Below, piece after piece: positions 18,079 to 28,330 of a stretch of 64,000 nucleotides of DNA. The position numbers were made by a program, and so were the translations under genes. Under the pieces are notes generated by a model. It was not told the DNA's origin and ran no database searches. It saw only the letters and a program-made list of their open reading frames with translations. The stretch lies in assembly GCA_947474995.1 (NCBI GenBank), contig CANJNJ010000003.1, forward strand, positions 1-64,000. The letters run 5' to 3'. Positions within the stretch are counted from its first letter, which is position 1, and each line of letters begins with the position of its first letter. This DNA comes from Opitutaceae bacterium. GTDB taxonomy: Bacteria > Verrucomicrobiota > Verrucomicrobiia > Opitutales > Opitutaceae.

Positions 18079-19428
18079 CTACCCGCCGATCTTCTGCGCC
18101 TGCGTAACCAGCGCTGATCGCGCAAGGACCACGTCCGCCGGCGGCTCCGCGAGCTGCAGCTTCAGCGCCCGCATTTGCAGCGTGAGATAGCCGAACGACG
18201 CCGCTTCGCCCGCAGTCGCATTTTTCGCCGCCTCCTGCAGGTCGGCCTCGACCGGCATGAGCTGGGTCGCCGGCAAAATGGCTTTCTCCACGAGGAAAAG
18301 CCCCAGCGATGCGGCCAGCGTATCGATCCAGGCCCGTGGTTTCGCCGGCACGGTGTAGGCAAAAGCCGCGCTGGCGGGCGACCATTCCATGTAGCTGCGA
18401 ACCTGCGCATGCAGGGCCAGCAACGCGGCATCCGCCGTGGCCGGCGTCCAGCGCGCGCTGAACGTCTTCCGCTCGCGAAAGGTCTTCACTTCCCAAACGC
18501 GCAGCAGGACCTCGTAGTCACTGTTCAAGGCGCGAAGCGAGCCGGTGACGATGTAATCGAGCCCGCCTTCGGTCGTCTCGACGAGCTGCCGCAAGTTATC
18601 CGTCGTCCATTCCGTCGGAAAAATCACGTAATGTGCCGGCTCCTGCGGGGGACTCATCAGGCCGACGGCCGCCGCCGGCGCATAGGACGGCGAAAAATAA
18701 AATGTCTCCGCCAACCACAACGGCAGGCCGCGCGAAAGCCGGCCAAGTTCATCCTCGGGTTTCTTCATCGCGTTGCCGAAGTCGGCATAACCCGACAGCG
18801 AGAGCTGGGCGAAGGCGATGCTGCGCAACCGCTTTTCCTTCGGCGGCAGGATCTGCGCCGCGAGCGGTTCGAGGCCATAGAACCAAATCGGCTTGCTGAT
18901 CGTAATCAGGCCAATCTTCGAACCATCCGCCGGCAATCCGACCGCGGCCGGGGCCAGGGGCGAGTGGCCGCTGTGGATCAGTTCCGCGATCGCATTGGAA
19001 AACCCATGGAGCTGCTCCTCAAGCTCAGGACGGTTGAGCTCAAAGAGCAGGTCGAGCACATGCTGCGCCGCGTCGGCATTGCGCGCGGCCAAATAAGCCT
19101 GGAGCAGATTCAGTCCCGTCGCCGGGCCATGGCGGTCGGCATCGTAACGGGGCGCGACCAGTTCGACGATTTCCGCCACGTGACCGTGGGTTCCGAGGTC
19201 GCCGGAAATCGCCACCAGCACATCGGCCCGGTCACCGGCCGTCGCGAGCAGTTCCTCATAAATGGCGAGCGCACCGGGAAGATCCTTCGCCTCCAGTCGC
19301 TCGCGCGCCGCCACCAACCGCGGTTTGACAATTCCGCCGGCCGGCGCGGCCGCCGCGGACTCGGCCGCAGCAGCGTTGGCCGGTGTTGCTGCCGGTTTCT
19401 TCCCGGCCAGTCGGTCGAAAAATCCCAT
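18079..19428 (-). CDS. Uncharacterised TPR-like protein
   Basis: Long ORF starting MGFFDRLAGKKPA; helical repeats ARERLEAKDLPGALAIYEELLATAGDRADVLVAISGDLG; same-strand overlap with the next gene. Confidence 0.6.
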   Translation of the reverse strand: MGFFDRLAGKKPAATPANAAAAESAAAAPAGGIVKPRLVAARERLEAKDLPGALAIYEELLATAGDRADVLVAISGDLGTHGHVAEIVELVAPRYDADRHGPATGLNLLQAYLAARNADAAQHVLDLLFELNRPELEEQLHGFSNAIAELIHSGHSPLAPAAVGLPADGSKIGLITISKPIWFYGLEPLAAQILPPKEKRLRSIAFAQLSLSGYADFGNAMKKPEDELGRLSRGLPLWLAETFYFSPSYAPAAAVGLMSPPQEPAHYVIFPTEWTTDNLRQLVETTEGGLDYIVTGSLRALNSDYEVLLRVWEVKTFRERKTFSARWTPATADAALLALHAQVRSYMEWSPASAAFAYTVPAKPRAWIDTLAASLGLFLVEKAILPATQLMPVEADLQEAAKNATAGEAASFGYLTLQMRALKLQLAEPPADVVLARSALVTQAQKIGG

Positions 19429-19477
19429 GCGCCCTGTGAAAGCCGCGCTCCGGCCAAAAAGCGACGCGAAATCGAAT

Positions 19478-20422
19478 TCAAGTCCGCCGAGGGTTGGCAA
19501 TCTTGTCCGGCGTCACCCCCGTGCGCGCCGCCACCAACGCCAAAACCTTCGGCACATACATTCGCGTTTCCGCCGGAAGCGATGACGCGACACCGGCAAA
19601 ATCGGTGAAACGACCGGCGGCCATCGCCCGGCTAACGCGCCCTTCCCCGGCGTTATAGGCTGCCAGCGCCAGCGGCCAACTACCGAACCGGCCGTGCAAA
19701 CTCTTGAGATAACGCGCCGCGGCGTGGGCCGCTTTTTCCGGGTTGGTCCGGTCGTCGGGCATGAATGTCCCCAGTCCCATGCTATGCGCCGTGTCGGGCA
19801 TGAATTGAAAAAGTCCCTTGGCCCCGGCCGGGCTCCGCGCCGCCGGATTGAGCGACGACTCGGCCTCGGCAAGCCAGGCGAGCTCGGGCGGTACGCCTTC
19901 CGCCACGAACGCCGCCCGCAATCGCGGGATCAGGTCGGCCGCCCGCGCAGGCGTCGGACGGGAACGGACGCGCGCGAGCCAAAGATCGTAATGCGGCAGC
20001 ACCGGTCCGACCGCGGGCGGCGGCTTGACGCCAGGCGCAGGCGGCTGGGGCGGAATCACCGACTGCTTGGCGCCTTCGATTTCGTCGATCCGTTGCTCGA
20101 GCCAGTCCGCGTCGTCTTCGTAACCCGGCAACGCGCGCAACGCGGTGAGCGCCGCGCGGGCCTCGGGTTCGTAGGCCGCGAGTTCCTCGAGCGAATTGTT
20201 CTCCAGCGCCCGCTGCAGCCGCGCGGCGAAATCGTCCCATTGTTCCTTCGAGGGAAAATCGAACTGGGCCTTGACCTCGGGCGTCGCCAACTGGTCGAAG
20301 AGCTGCTGCCCGAGCTTGAAAAGTTCATCGGTGCTCGGCGCCGGGTTGGGCGCCGGCGTCTGCGCGGTGACCGTCACCGCGATCACGCCAAGGAGCCAAC
20401 GGGCCGGGCGGAGCGGGTTCAC
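19478..20422 (-). CDS. Lytic transglycosylase (SLT domain); probable GTG start overlapping the upstream stop
   Basis: AWLAEAESSLNPAARSPAGAKGLFQFMPDTAHSMGL; WPLALAAYNAGEGRVSRAM. Confidence 0.85.
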   Translation of the reverse strand: MNPLRPARWLLGVIAVTVTAQTPAPNPAPSTDELFKLGQQLFDQLATPEVKAQFDFPSKEQWDDFAARLQRALENNSLEELAAYEPEARAALTALRALPGYEDDADWLEQRIDEIEGAKQSVIPPQPPAPGVKPPPAVGPVLPHYDLWLARVRSRPTPARAADLIPRLRAAFVAEGVPPELAWLAEAESSLNPAARSPAGAKGLFQFMPDTAHSMGLGTFMPDDRTNPEKAAHAAARYLKSLHGRFGSWPLALAAYNAGEGRVSRAMAAGRFTDFAGVASSLPAETRMYVPKVLALVAARTGVTPDKIANPRRT

Positions 20423-21771
20423 GGCTTCATGGCCGCCGTCACCATGGTCTTTAACTTTGGTTCGGGCAGTTCGGTAAAGGTAATGGCGTCGGTGCCGAGG
20501 TACTTGCCGGCATTTTTGGCCACCCAGTCGCTGACGGCGACCCGGTAGCGCTTGCCCGGGTCCGGCGCCGCCGGGCCGTCGGCCACCAGAAATTCGCCGC
20601 GGCGCTCCGCCCACGGCGTATCCGGACCCTGGTTGGAGCCGGCGAGCCAGTCGTGGAGCTGAGTTCCATCCACCTCGGCCGTCATGACCGTACCGTCGAA
20701 GCGAACACAGGCGTCGAAGGCAATCCGACTGACGTCGCCCGCCGGCAACCCCGCGCCAAACGTCGTATGGGCAATGAAAGCGGCGTCGACTTTGGCCGCG
20801 ACGCGCACGGCCCGGGCGGCGAACTGGGCCGCTTCGGCGGGCGACAGCGCTTTTGGCAAGCGTCCCACGATCGCGGCATCCTCGGGTGCAAGATATTTGG
20901 CCTGAGTCTCGCGAATGATCCCAGCGAGTTTCGGATCCGCGGCATCATCGGTCGACAGCAGCACTTGCTCGATTTCCCAGGTGACGTGGGGGCCTTCGTG
21001 CCGCATCCAAGCCAGCGTATAAACCTCGTTCCAACTCCCCGAGTGCACATAGACGGTGCGGTCTTCGCGATGGACGAAACGCAGGTGATCGTGCGCCCCG
21101 GCAAACAGGGTGCCATCGGGCACGAGCGGAAGCATTTCCCGATCGTCACGGACCCCGGTGTGCGTGAGCACGATCTTCACCGGGGCCTCGGCCAGCAGAC
21201 GGGGAAAATTCTTCCGCGCCCAGACGACCGGGTTGGCGAGGTCCAATGACGGCCGCACCGCGAGGCGAAACGTCGCGAGATTGTCCGTCGTCACCCCCAC
21301 CACCACGGCCTCAATCGCGCCAAGGCTGAGCTTCATCGACGCCGGGCCAAAGGGATGGTTGGTGGCGCGATTGGTGATGTTGGTGACAACCTTCACCCCG
21401 GTCGCCGCGATGCGCTTGATCGTGTTCTCCAGATCGAAGAACTCCGGTTCGTGATTACCCACGTTGAGGATGGTCGGGGCGCGTTGCGCCAGCGCCGTGA
21501 ACAGGGCGAAATCAATCGCGCCAGAGCTGCGGCGCGCGACGACGTTGCCGTATTCCAACGTGTCGCCGTTGAGCAGAATCGCCATCGGCAGCGCGGGGTT
21601 TTCAGCCCGCAGCCGATCGACGCGGGCAACGAACTGTGCCGTCCGCTCGTAGGCCGAGTGTTGATCGCCGACCACCAATAACAGGGCCTCGGCCCCGGCG
21701 GGAGCGGCGGCCCGGGAATTCCAGCCACCCGCGCACAATAACACCGAGCCGAGAAGAATACGTGGGAACAC
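20419..21771 (-). CDS. Metallophosphoesterase / 5'-nucleotidase C-terminal domain protein
   Basis: LLLVVGDQHSAYERT; LLNGDTLEYGNV; NVGNHEPEFF; VLTHTGVRDD; FAGAHDHLRFV. Confidence 0.85.
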   Translation of the reverse strand: MFPRILLGSVLLCAGGWNSRAAAPAGAEALLLVVGDQHSAYERTAQFVARVDRLRAENPALPMAILLNGDTLEYGNVVARRSSGAIDFALFTALAQRAPTILNVGNHEPEFFDLENTIKRIAATGVKVVTNITNRATNHPFGPASMKLSLGAIEAVVVGVTTDNLATFRLAVRPSLDLANPVVWARKNFPRLLAEAPVKIVLTHTGVRDDREMLPLVPDGTLFAGAHDHLRFVHREDRTVYVHSGSWNEVYTLAWMRHEGPHVTWEIEQVLLSTDDAADPKLAGIIRETQAKYLAPEDAAIVGRLPKALSPAEAAQFAARAVRVAAKVDAAFIAHTTFGAGLPAGDVSRIAFDACVRFDGTVMTAEVDGTQLHDWLAGSNQGPDTPWAERRGEFLVADGPAAPDPGKRYRVAVSDWVAKNAGKYLGTDAITFTELPEPKLKTMVTAAMKP

Positions 21772-21873
21772 GACGGAAATGGGTTACTGGCAGCGTGCGA
21801 GCAACCGGCGTGGCGGCAAGCCCGGGCGCCGACCCGCCAAAATGGTGATTCCACGCCATCAAACTAGACCAGC

Positions 21874-21961
21874 CTCACGCGGAGCCGCGGAGAACGCGGA
21901 GCAGGCTTGGAATCAGCGCCTTGCCCCCTTTTTCTCCGCGTCCCCGCGTCTCCGCGTGCAA
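21874..21961. repeat. TCACGCGGAG-type inverted repeat
   Basis: tcacgcggagccgcggagaacgcggag ... ctccgcgtccccgcgtctccgcgtgca. Confidence 0.75.
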
Positions 21962-22031
21962 CCCTCTCTGCTCCGCCCGGTTTCCCGCGTTGACCCCCGC
22001 TCCGCGCCAGCTAGTTAGATCCTTCCACCAT

Positions 22032-23420
22032 ATGAACCGCGTTCATATCAAGACCTACGGGTGCCAGATGAACGAACGTGACAGCGAGGCTGTCGCGGCG
22101 ATGTTGCGCGCCCGGGGCTATCGGATCGTCGCGGACGAGGACAATTGTGACGTGCTCCTGCTCAACACCTGCAGCGTGCGCGACGCGGCCGAGCAAAAGG
22201 CCATCGGCAAGGCTGGTTATCTCCAGCAGCGGAAGAAAAAACAGCCGGATTTCGTCCTCGGGATTCTCGGCTGCATGGCCCAGAACCGGGGCGCCTCGCT
22301 GCTCGATCAGTTGCCCGACGTCGATCTGATCGTCGGCACCCAGAAATTTCACCAGGTCCCCGGCTACCTCGACAATCTCCGCGCGGCGCGCGACGCGGGT
22401 GTGCCGATTGCCGAGGCCATCGTCGACATCGGCGAGGAGGCCGGTTCCCAAAACACGATCAAGGATCACCTCACGCCCGAAGCGGCGGATGGCGCCGTCG
22501 ACCGCCAGGTCAGCGCGTTCGTCTCGATTCAGCAGGGCTGCAACATGGACTGTTCCTTCTGCATCGTGCCCAAGACGCGCGGTGATGAGCGCTCGCGACC
22601 AATGGACGAAATCGTCGCCGAGTGCCGGACGCTTGCGGACCGCGGTGTCCGCGAAATCACCCTGCTCGGCCAAATCGTCACGAGCTACGGCCGGCGCGAC
22701 TACGTCCACACCGGCGGCGTGACACCGTTCGTGCAACTGCTCGAACGCGTCCACGCCATCGAGGGCATCGAGCGGATCCGGTTCACCTCACCCCACCCGC
22801 GCGGATTCAAGGACGATCTCGTCGCCGCGTACGGCCGGTTGCCCAAACTCTGCGGCTACGTGCACCTGCCGATGCAGAGCGGGAGTAATCGGATCCTCCG
22901 GGCGATGAACCGCCCCTACACCCGCGAGCGCTATCTGGAAATCGTGCAGGCGCTCCGCGCCGTGCGGGTCGACATGTATTTTTCGACGGATGTGATCGTC
23001 GGATTTCCTGGTGAGACCGAGGAGGATTTCGCGCAGACGCGCGAAATCTTCGAGACGGCCAACTTCGACATGGCGTACATCTTCAAGTACTCGATCCGCA
23101 CTGGAACACCGGCGGCGGAGATGGCGGAGCAGGTGCCGGAAGAGGCCAAGGAGGCCCGCAACCAGACTTTACTGGGAATCTTGCAGCAAAATTCCCTGCG
23201 ACGGACGGCGGCGATGGTCGGCACCGTTGAGGAAGTGCTGGTCGAAGGCCGCGACAAGAGCGGCGAACGCTTTACGGGACGCACCCGCGGCAACCGGGTG
23301 TGCGTCTTTGAAGCCGACCCGCGTCTCATCGGTTCCCTGGTCCCGCTCCAGATCGAGCGGGCCAGCGTCAGCACGCTTTACGGCCAGCTGGTGCTGGCCG
23401 GGGTGAACGGCGACGTGTGA
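22032..23420 (+). CDS. miaB: tRNA-2-methylthio-N6-dimethylallyladenosine synthase MiaB
   Basis: VHIKTYGCQMNERDSE; NTCSVRDAAEQK; SIQQGCNMDCSFCIVPKTRG; TRAM domain end. Confidence 0.95.
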   Translation: MNRVHIKTYGCQMNERDSEAVAAMLRARGYRIVADEDNCDVLLLNTCSVRDAAEQKAIGKAGYLQQRKKKQPDFVLGILGCMAQNRGASLLDQLPDVDLIVGTQKFHQVPGYLDNLRAARDAGVPIAEAIVDIGEEAGSQNTIKDHLTPEAADGAVDRQVSAFVSIQQGCNMDCSFCIVPKTRGDERSRPMDEIVAECRTLADRGVREITLLGQIVTSYGRRDYVHTGGVTPFVQLLERVHAIEGIERIRFTSPHPRGFKDDLVAAYGRLPKLCGYVHLPMQSGSNRILRAMNRPYTRERYLEIVQALRAVRVDMYFSTDVIVGFPGETEEDFAQTREIFETANFDMAYIFKYSIRTGTPAAEMAEQVPEEAKEARNQTLLGILQQNSLRRTAAMVGTVEEVLVEGRDKSGERFTGRTRGNRVCVFEADPRLIGSLVPLQIERASVSTLYGQLVLAGVNGDV

Positions 23421-23487
23421 CCCGTGATGAGTCCAAACCAGCGGAGCCCAATTTTTCTCGTCACTCGCCACTAATCACTCGTCACTT
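23412..23487. repeat. GTCACTCGTCAC-type inverted repeat overlapping the miaB stop
   Basis: gtgtgacccgtgatgag ... ctcgtcactcgccactaatcactcgtcac. Confidence 0.6.
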
Positions 23488-23492
23488 TCCCC

Positions 23493-24032
23493 GTGTCCCT
23501 CTTCCTCGCCACCTTCATTCCCGGCATGATACTGCTGGTGCTCGGCGTGCCGCTGCTCGCAGGCAACTCGGGGTTTGCGGCGGCCCTGCGGGCGATGCCC
23601 CGTTCGCCGACGGCCGCCTATATCTTTTTCGGCGGGGGCGCGGCTTGGTTCCTTTACGCGCTCTGGCATTTGTCGCCGGCAGACTTTGGTGAGTACCGCC
23701 TCTGGCTCTTTGCGGGATTCGGCTTCGTCGCGGTGATGGCGTTCAAGAGTGTACCCGACTTCCTCGCGGTCCGCGGCCTTTGCACGCTGGTCCTGATGGG
23801 CGCGATGCCGCTCCTCGACGCCGCCTACATGGAGTACGATAAGCCGCAACGACTGCTGATGGTGTCGCTCGTCTACGCCGCCCTGACCCTGGCCATCTGG
23901 CTCAGTGCCCAACCGTGGCGGCTGCGCGATTTCATCGGCTGGCTCTATGCCCGCCCGATCCGGGCGCGGGGACTCGGCGCCGGCTTGTTGGGCTACGGCT
24001 TGCTCCTCGCCATCGCGGCGTTCACCTACTGA
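23493..24032 (+). CDS. Hypothetical multi-pass membrane protein
   Basis: ORF from GTG; several hydrophobic segments; just upstream of gmk. Confidence 0.65.
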   Translation: MSLFLATFIPGMILLVLGVPLLAGNSGFAAALRAMPRSPTAAYIFFGGGAAWFLYALWHLSPADFGEYRLWLFAGFGFVAVMAFKSVPDFLAVRGLCTLVLMGAMPLLDAAYMEYDKPQRLLMVSLVYAALTLAIWLSAQPWRLRDFIGWLYARPIRARGLGAGLLGYGLLLAIAAFTY

Positions 24033-24043
24033 AATCGCCCCGC

Positions 24044-24667
24044 ATGCCCGCGCCCGTTCCCGCCTCGAATTCATCGCCCGTACTCCTCGTCATCGCGGGG
24101 CCGGCCGGCTCGGGCAAGAGCACACTCTGTGACCGCCTTGTCCATGAGCGGCCGGATTTTTCCCGCGTCGTGACGAGCACAACCCGCGCGCCCCGGACTG
24201 GCGAGGTCAACGGGGTACACTATCATTTTTTCGCCCCGGCGGACTTCGATGCCAAGATTGCCGCGGATGAATTTCTCGAGTGGGCGTGGGTCCACGGCGA
24301 GCGTCGCTACGGCACCTTGAAAGCGAGTGTCTTCGAACCCCTCGCGCGGGGCCAGGATCTCGTGATGAGCATCGACGTGCAAGGCGTCGAAAGCCTGCGT
24401 CGGATCGCGGCGACCAACCCGGATTTTCACCGCTCCATGACGACGATCTTCATTGTCGTGGATCACGAGCGGCTGATTGCCCGGATGCGGGAGCGGGCCA
24501 AAGACCACGAAGAGGAAATTGTCCGCCGCCTCACGACCGCCGAGGCCGAGCTGCGGGAGGCGTCAAAGTTCGACTTCGTGATCGACAGCATGACCCGCGA
24601 CGACGATTTCGCCGCGCTCCTGAATATTCTCGAACAAGCCCGCACCAAAAGCCGCGCGGGAAGCTGA
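24044..24667 (+). CDS. gmk: Guanylate kinase
   Basis: LLVIAGPAGSGKSTLCDRL; VVTSTTRAPRTGEVNGVHYHFF; EFLEWAWVHGERRYGT. Confidence 0.95.
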   Translation: MPAPVPASNSSPVLLVIAGPAGSGKSTLCDRLVHERPDFSRVVTSTTRAPRTGEVNGVHYHFFAPADFDAKIAADEFLEWAWVHGERRYGTLKASVFEPLARGQDLVMSIDVQGVESLRRIAATNPDFHRSMTTIFIVVDHERLIARMRERAKDHEEEIVRRLTTAEAELREASKFDFVIDSMTRDDDFAALLNILEQARTKSRAGS

Positions 24668-24764
24668 GCCGGTTTTCACGGAGGGCGGGCCGAGCTCCGA
24701 CGAGACCGTTACGTTCGGCCGGCCGCGACGGAGCCCGCACCATTGTGGCAGGGGCGGCCTGCGC

Positions 24765-26324
24765 TCACGGCTCCTCGACCACGAAGTGGCACCCGCAACT
24801 CCGCGGATTGAGCGAAGCGGCGTGGACGATCAGCAGCGCGCTCTGGATCGCGTTGCGCAGCTCGACGAGCTCGCGGGTCAGCCGGCAGCCCCGGTAGAAA
24901 CTTTGGATTTCCTCGCGCAGCTCCAGGAGAATGCGCCGCGCGCGCGTCAGCCGCTTCGGCGAACGAACCACACCCGCGTAATTCCACATCGTGTGCTGGA
25001 TTTGCAGCATATCCTGCCGGATGAGCACGGGATCGGCCTCGCGGGTCGGACTTGCCCACTCGCGCGGATTGGGCAGGCGGAACGAAGCGCCCGCGGCGAT
25101 TTCCGCGGCATCCGCCAGCGCCGTGAATTTCGCGCTGACGAGGCACTCGAGCAGTGACGTGCTGGCCAGCCGATTGGCGCCATGGAGTCCCGTGCAGCCC
25201 GTTTCGCCGATGGCGTTGAGATGCCGGACGCTCGTGCGCCCCTGCAAATCGGTGTGCACGCCTCCGCACGCAAAATGCGCCGCCGGCACAACCGGGATGG
25301 GCGCCCGCGTGATGTCGACGCCGTGTTCGAGACAGCGCTCGTGGATGGTCGGGAAACGCTCGCGAATGAACGCGGGCTTCATCGCCGAAAGATCGAGGAA
25401 CACGCACGATTCGCCGCTGGTCGCCAGTTCCTGGGTGATGGTCCGGGCGACGACGTCGCGGGGCGCGAGTGAGCCGCGGGCATCGATCGCATCCATGAAC
25501 GCCTCGCCCCGGGCGTTGCGCAGCACGGCGCCCTCGCCGCGCAGCGCCTCGGTGACGAGGAAACGAGGCGCGTTTTTTTTCGCGAAGACGGTCGGGTGAA
25601 ACTGGACGTATTCCAGATCGATCAGGCGGGCGCCAACCCGGTACGCCATGGCCACCCCGTGTCCCACGCTGCCCGGCTGGTTGGTGGTATGCAGGAAGAT
25701 CTGCCCCAGTCCGCCGGTCGCGAGAATCGTCTTCTTCGCGACCAGGGCGACCGTTTCGCCGGTCTGCGTGTCGAGCACGTAGGCGCCGAAGCACGTCAAC
25801 GGCTGGTAGCGATCCACCAGGTCGTCGGAGTTGTGTGAAAGCGTCAGCAAATCGATCGCCACCCAGCCGGACCGCCGCGAAATTCCGGGCGTCGCATCCA
25901 CGCGCTGCACCGCCGCCGCAAGGATCGCGTGGCCGGTGGCGTCTTTCGCGTGGATAATCCGCCTTTCGGCATGGCCGCCCTCGCGGGTGAAATCGAGCGT
26001 GCCGGCGGCATCGCGGTCAAAGCCGACGTGGAGCTCGTCCAGCAGCATTTCCTTTACGGCCGCCGGTCCCTCGCGCACGAGGTGCTGGATCGCCTCCGGA
26101 TTTGCGCTGCGATCGCTCGCCTCGAAGATATCGCGCGCCAGAGACTCCGAATCCGGCGTCGTGTCGTAAATGATTCCGCCCTGCGCCCAGTCGCTGTTGG
26201 CCGCCAGCGGGCCGGCCAGTGAAAGCAGCTCCACCTTCAAGCCGAGTTTCGCGGCGCGCAGGGCATAGGCGGACCCGGCCAGTCCCCCTCCGATGACCAG
26301 GCAATCTGTCCGCAGCGTCTGCAT
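24765..26324 (-). CDS. nadB: L-aspartate oxidase
   Basis: DCLVIGGGLAGSAYALRAA; NSDWAQGGI; FHPTVF; ACGGVHTDLQGRTSVRHLNAIGETGCTGLHGANRLASTSLLE. Confidence 0.95.
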   Translation of the reverse strand: MQTLRTDCLVIGGGLAGSAYALRAAKLGLKVELLSLAGPLAANSDWAQGGIIYDTTPDSESLARDIFEASDRSANPEAIQHLVREGPAAVKEMLLDELHVGFDRDAAGTLDFTREGGHAERRIIHAKDATGHAILAAAVQRVDATPGISRRSGWVAIDLLTLSHNSDDLVDRYQPLTCFGAYVLDTQTGETVALVAKKTILATGGLGQIFLHTTNQPGSVGHGVAMAYRVGARLIDLEYVQFHPTVFAKKNAPRFLVTEALRGEGAVLRNARGEAFMDAIDARGSLAPRDVVARTITQELATSGESCVFLDLSAMKPAFIRERFPTIHERCLEHGVDITRAPIPVVPAAHFACGGVHTDLQGRTSVRHLNAIGETGCTGLHGANRLASTSLLECLVSAKFTALADAAEIAAGASFRLPNPREWASPTREADPVLIRQDMLQIQHTMWNYAGVVRSPKRLTRARRILLELREEIQSFYRGCRLTRELVELRNAIQSALLIVHAASLNPRSCGCHFVVEEP

Positions 26325-27208
26325 TAACGGCGCGTTCTCCGTTCGCCACTTCGCCGGGCCGGCGGCACGCGGGTCGTCCCGATCACCGTGAGGCTCAAAT
26401 CCGCCGCTGGAGCCGAATGGGTCAGCGCGCCAATGCTAATGACGTCGACGCCCGGGAGCGCATAGTCGCGCAACGTCTCGAAACGTATACCGCCCGAGAC
26501 CTCGACGATCGCCGCGCCGGCGATGCGCGCCACCGCCTGCTGCACCATGACGGGAGACATGTTGTCGAGCAGAATGACCTCCGCGCCCGCGCGCAGGGCC
26601 TCGCTTACTTCCGCCAGGGTCTTGGCCTCGACTTCAATTTTCGCCAGGTGCGGAGCAGCGGCCCGTGCCCGCGCCACCGCTTTGGTCAGCGAGCCGGCGG
26701 CGGCGATGTGGTTGTCCTTAATCAGGACGTGTTCGCCCAGGGACGATCGGTGGTTGAAGCAGCCGCCGCAGCGCACCGCGTACTTTTCCAGCGCGCGAAA
26801 TCCGGGCGTCGTCTTGCGCGTGTCAACGATGCGCACGCCGGTTCCCGCCACGGCCTCGGCAAATTTCCGCGCCAGCGTCGCAATGCCGGAAAGCCGCTGC
26901 ACAAAATTGAGCGCCGTGCGTTCCGCGGTCAGGAGGGACGCGGTCGGTCCGGCGACCGTGAGAATCTTTTCTCCGGCCTTCACCCGCTCGCCCTCGCGGC
27001 CCGTGACCGTGACGACCAGTCCGGGGTCGACGCGGGTGAAAACCCGCGCCGCCACTTCGAGCCCGCACCCGACCAAGTCGTGGCCGGCCGAGATGAACGC
27101 CCGCGACCGATGGCTTGCGGAAAAGATCGCGCGACTCGTCACATCCCCCAGCCCGGCGTCTTCGTCGAGCGCGAGATCAATGAGGTGGTCGGTGCGGGGA
27201 GTAAGCAT
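26324..27208 (-). CDS. nadC: Nicotinate-nucleotide diphosphorylase (carboxylating)
   Basis: LDEDAGLGDVTSRAIF; RTALNFVQRLSGIAT; DTRKTTPGFRALEKYAVRCGG; NHIAAAGS; VSGGI. Confidence 0.95.
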   Translation of the reverse strand: MLTPRTDHLIDLALDEDAGLGDVTSRAIFSASHRSRAFISAGHDLVGCGLEVAARVFTRVDPGLVVTVTGREGERVKAGEKILTVAGPTASLLTAERTALNFVQRLSGIATLARKFAEAVAGTGVRIVDTRKTTPGFRALEKYAVRCGGCFNHRSSLGEHVLIKDNHIAAAGSLTKAVARARAAAPHLAKIEVEAKTLAEVSEALRAGAEVILLDNMSPVMVQQAVARIAGAAIVEVSGGIRFETLRDYALPGVDVISIGALTHSAPAADLSLTVIGTTRVPPARRSGERRTRR

Positions 27209-27286
27209 GAGGGGGAGGGTTGGGAGCGCGACCGCCCTCGGTCGCATTTTCCGGATTCGCAGCCGAGGACGGTCGCGTTCCCGGCG

Positions 27287-28330
27287 TTAATCGGTCGGCG
27301 ACAACGCAAACATTCTTTCAATGCTGTGCGCCGCGCGGCGCCGCAGGCCCTCGTCGAGGGTGATGATTTGATCCGGCCGGGGTGCCAGCAGCGCCTCCCG
27401 AATTTTTTCCAGCGAGTTCAGCTTCATGTACGGACAGAGCCGGCAGCCGCCGATGAAGGCCTTTTCGGGTGACTCGACCTGCAACCGGCCCACGAGGCCG
27501 CACTCGGTGAGCATCAGATAATACGGCGCGCCCGTGGTCTTGACGTACTTCATCATCGCGCCGGTGCTGCCCACGAAGTCTGACACCGCGGCGACCTCGG
27601 GCGTGCATTCCGGATGGACGACCACTTTCAAACCCGGATAGCGCACGCGCGCCGCGGCAATGTCGGCGGGCTCGAACCGATCGTGCACCATGCACGTGCC
27701 GTCCGACGTGATGATCTCCTTGTCCACGCCGCGCCGTTTCAACTCGTCGCGGAGATTCTGGCCCATGAGGCGATCGGGGACGAAGAGGATGCGCCGGGCC
27801 GGCAGATGGGCGACGATGTGGTAGACATTGCCCGAGGTCACGCAGACGTCGGACTCGGCTTTCACCTCCGCGGTGCTGTTGATGTAGCAAACGACCGTGG
27901 CCTCGGGATGCAGGGCCTTGAGCTGGCGCAGCTGCGCGCCGGTCAGTGAATCCGCCAGCGAACAACCGGAGGCGCGATCCGGCACGACCACGGTGGCGGC
28001 GGGCGAAAGGATCTTGGCGGTTTCGGCCATGAAGACAACGCCCGCGAAAACGATCATCTTCGCCTGCGCCTTTTTTGCCTGCAGGCTCAGAAAATAGGAA
28101 TCGCCGCGAAAATCCGCCACGCCGTAGATGATCTCCGGCTCGACGTAGGAATGCGCGAGGATGACCGCGTCTTTTTCGGCCTTCAGCCGGTTGATCTCGA
28201 GCGTCAGCGGTGCGATTTGCCGGCAGGTCTCGTAGTTCCACCGCTTGCCGCCCGGATCACAATCCACATGCAGGAGCGCGCGGAGCAGACGATCGGCTTC
28301 GGCGTCGATGGCGTGGTCAACAGTGAGCAT
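27287..28330 (-). CDS. nadA: Quinolinate synthase
   Basis: LKAEKDAVILAHSYVEPEIIYGVADFRGDS; VVPDRASGCSLADS; VVCYINSTAEVKAESDVCVTSGN. Confidence 0.95.
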   Translation of the reverse strand: MLTVDHAIDAEADRLLRALLHVDCDPGGKRWNYETCRQIAPLTLEINRLKAEKDAVILAHSYVEPEIIYGVADFRGDSYFLSLQAKKAQAKMIVFAGVVFMAETAKILSPAATVVVPDRASGCSLADSLTGAQLRQLKALHPEATVVCYINSTAEVKAESDVCVTSGNVYHIVAHLPARRILFVPDRLMGQNLRDELKRRGVDKEIITSDGTCMVHDRFEPADIAAARVRYPGLKVVVHPECTPEVAAVSDFVGSTGAMMKYVKTTGAPYYLMLTECGLVGRLQVESPEKAFIGGCRLCPYMKLNSLEKIREALLAPRPDQIITLDEGLRRRAAHSIERMFALSPTD

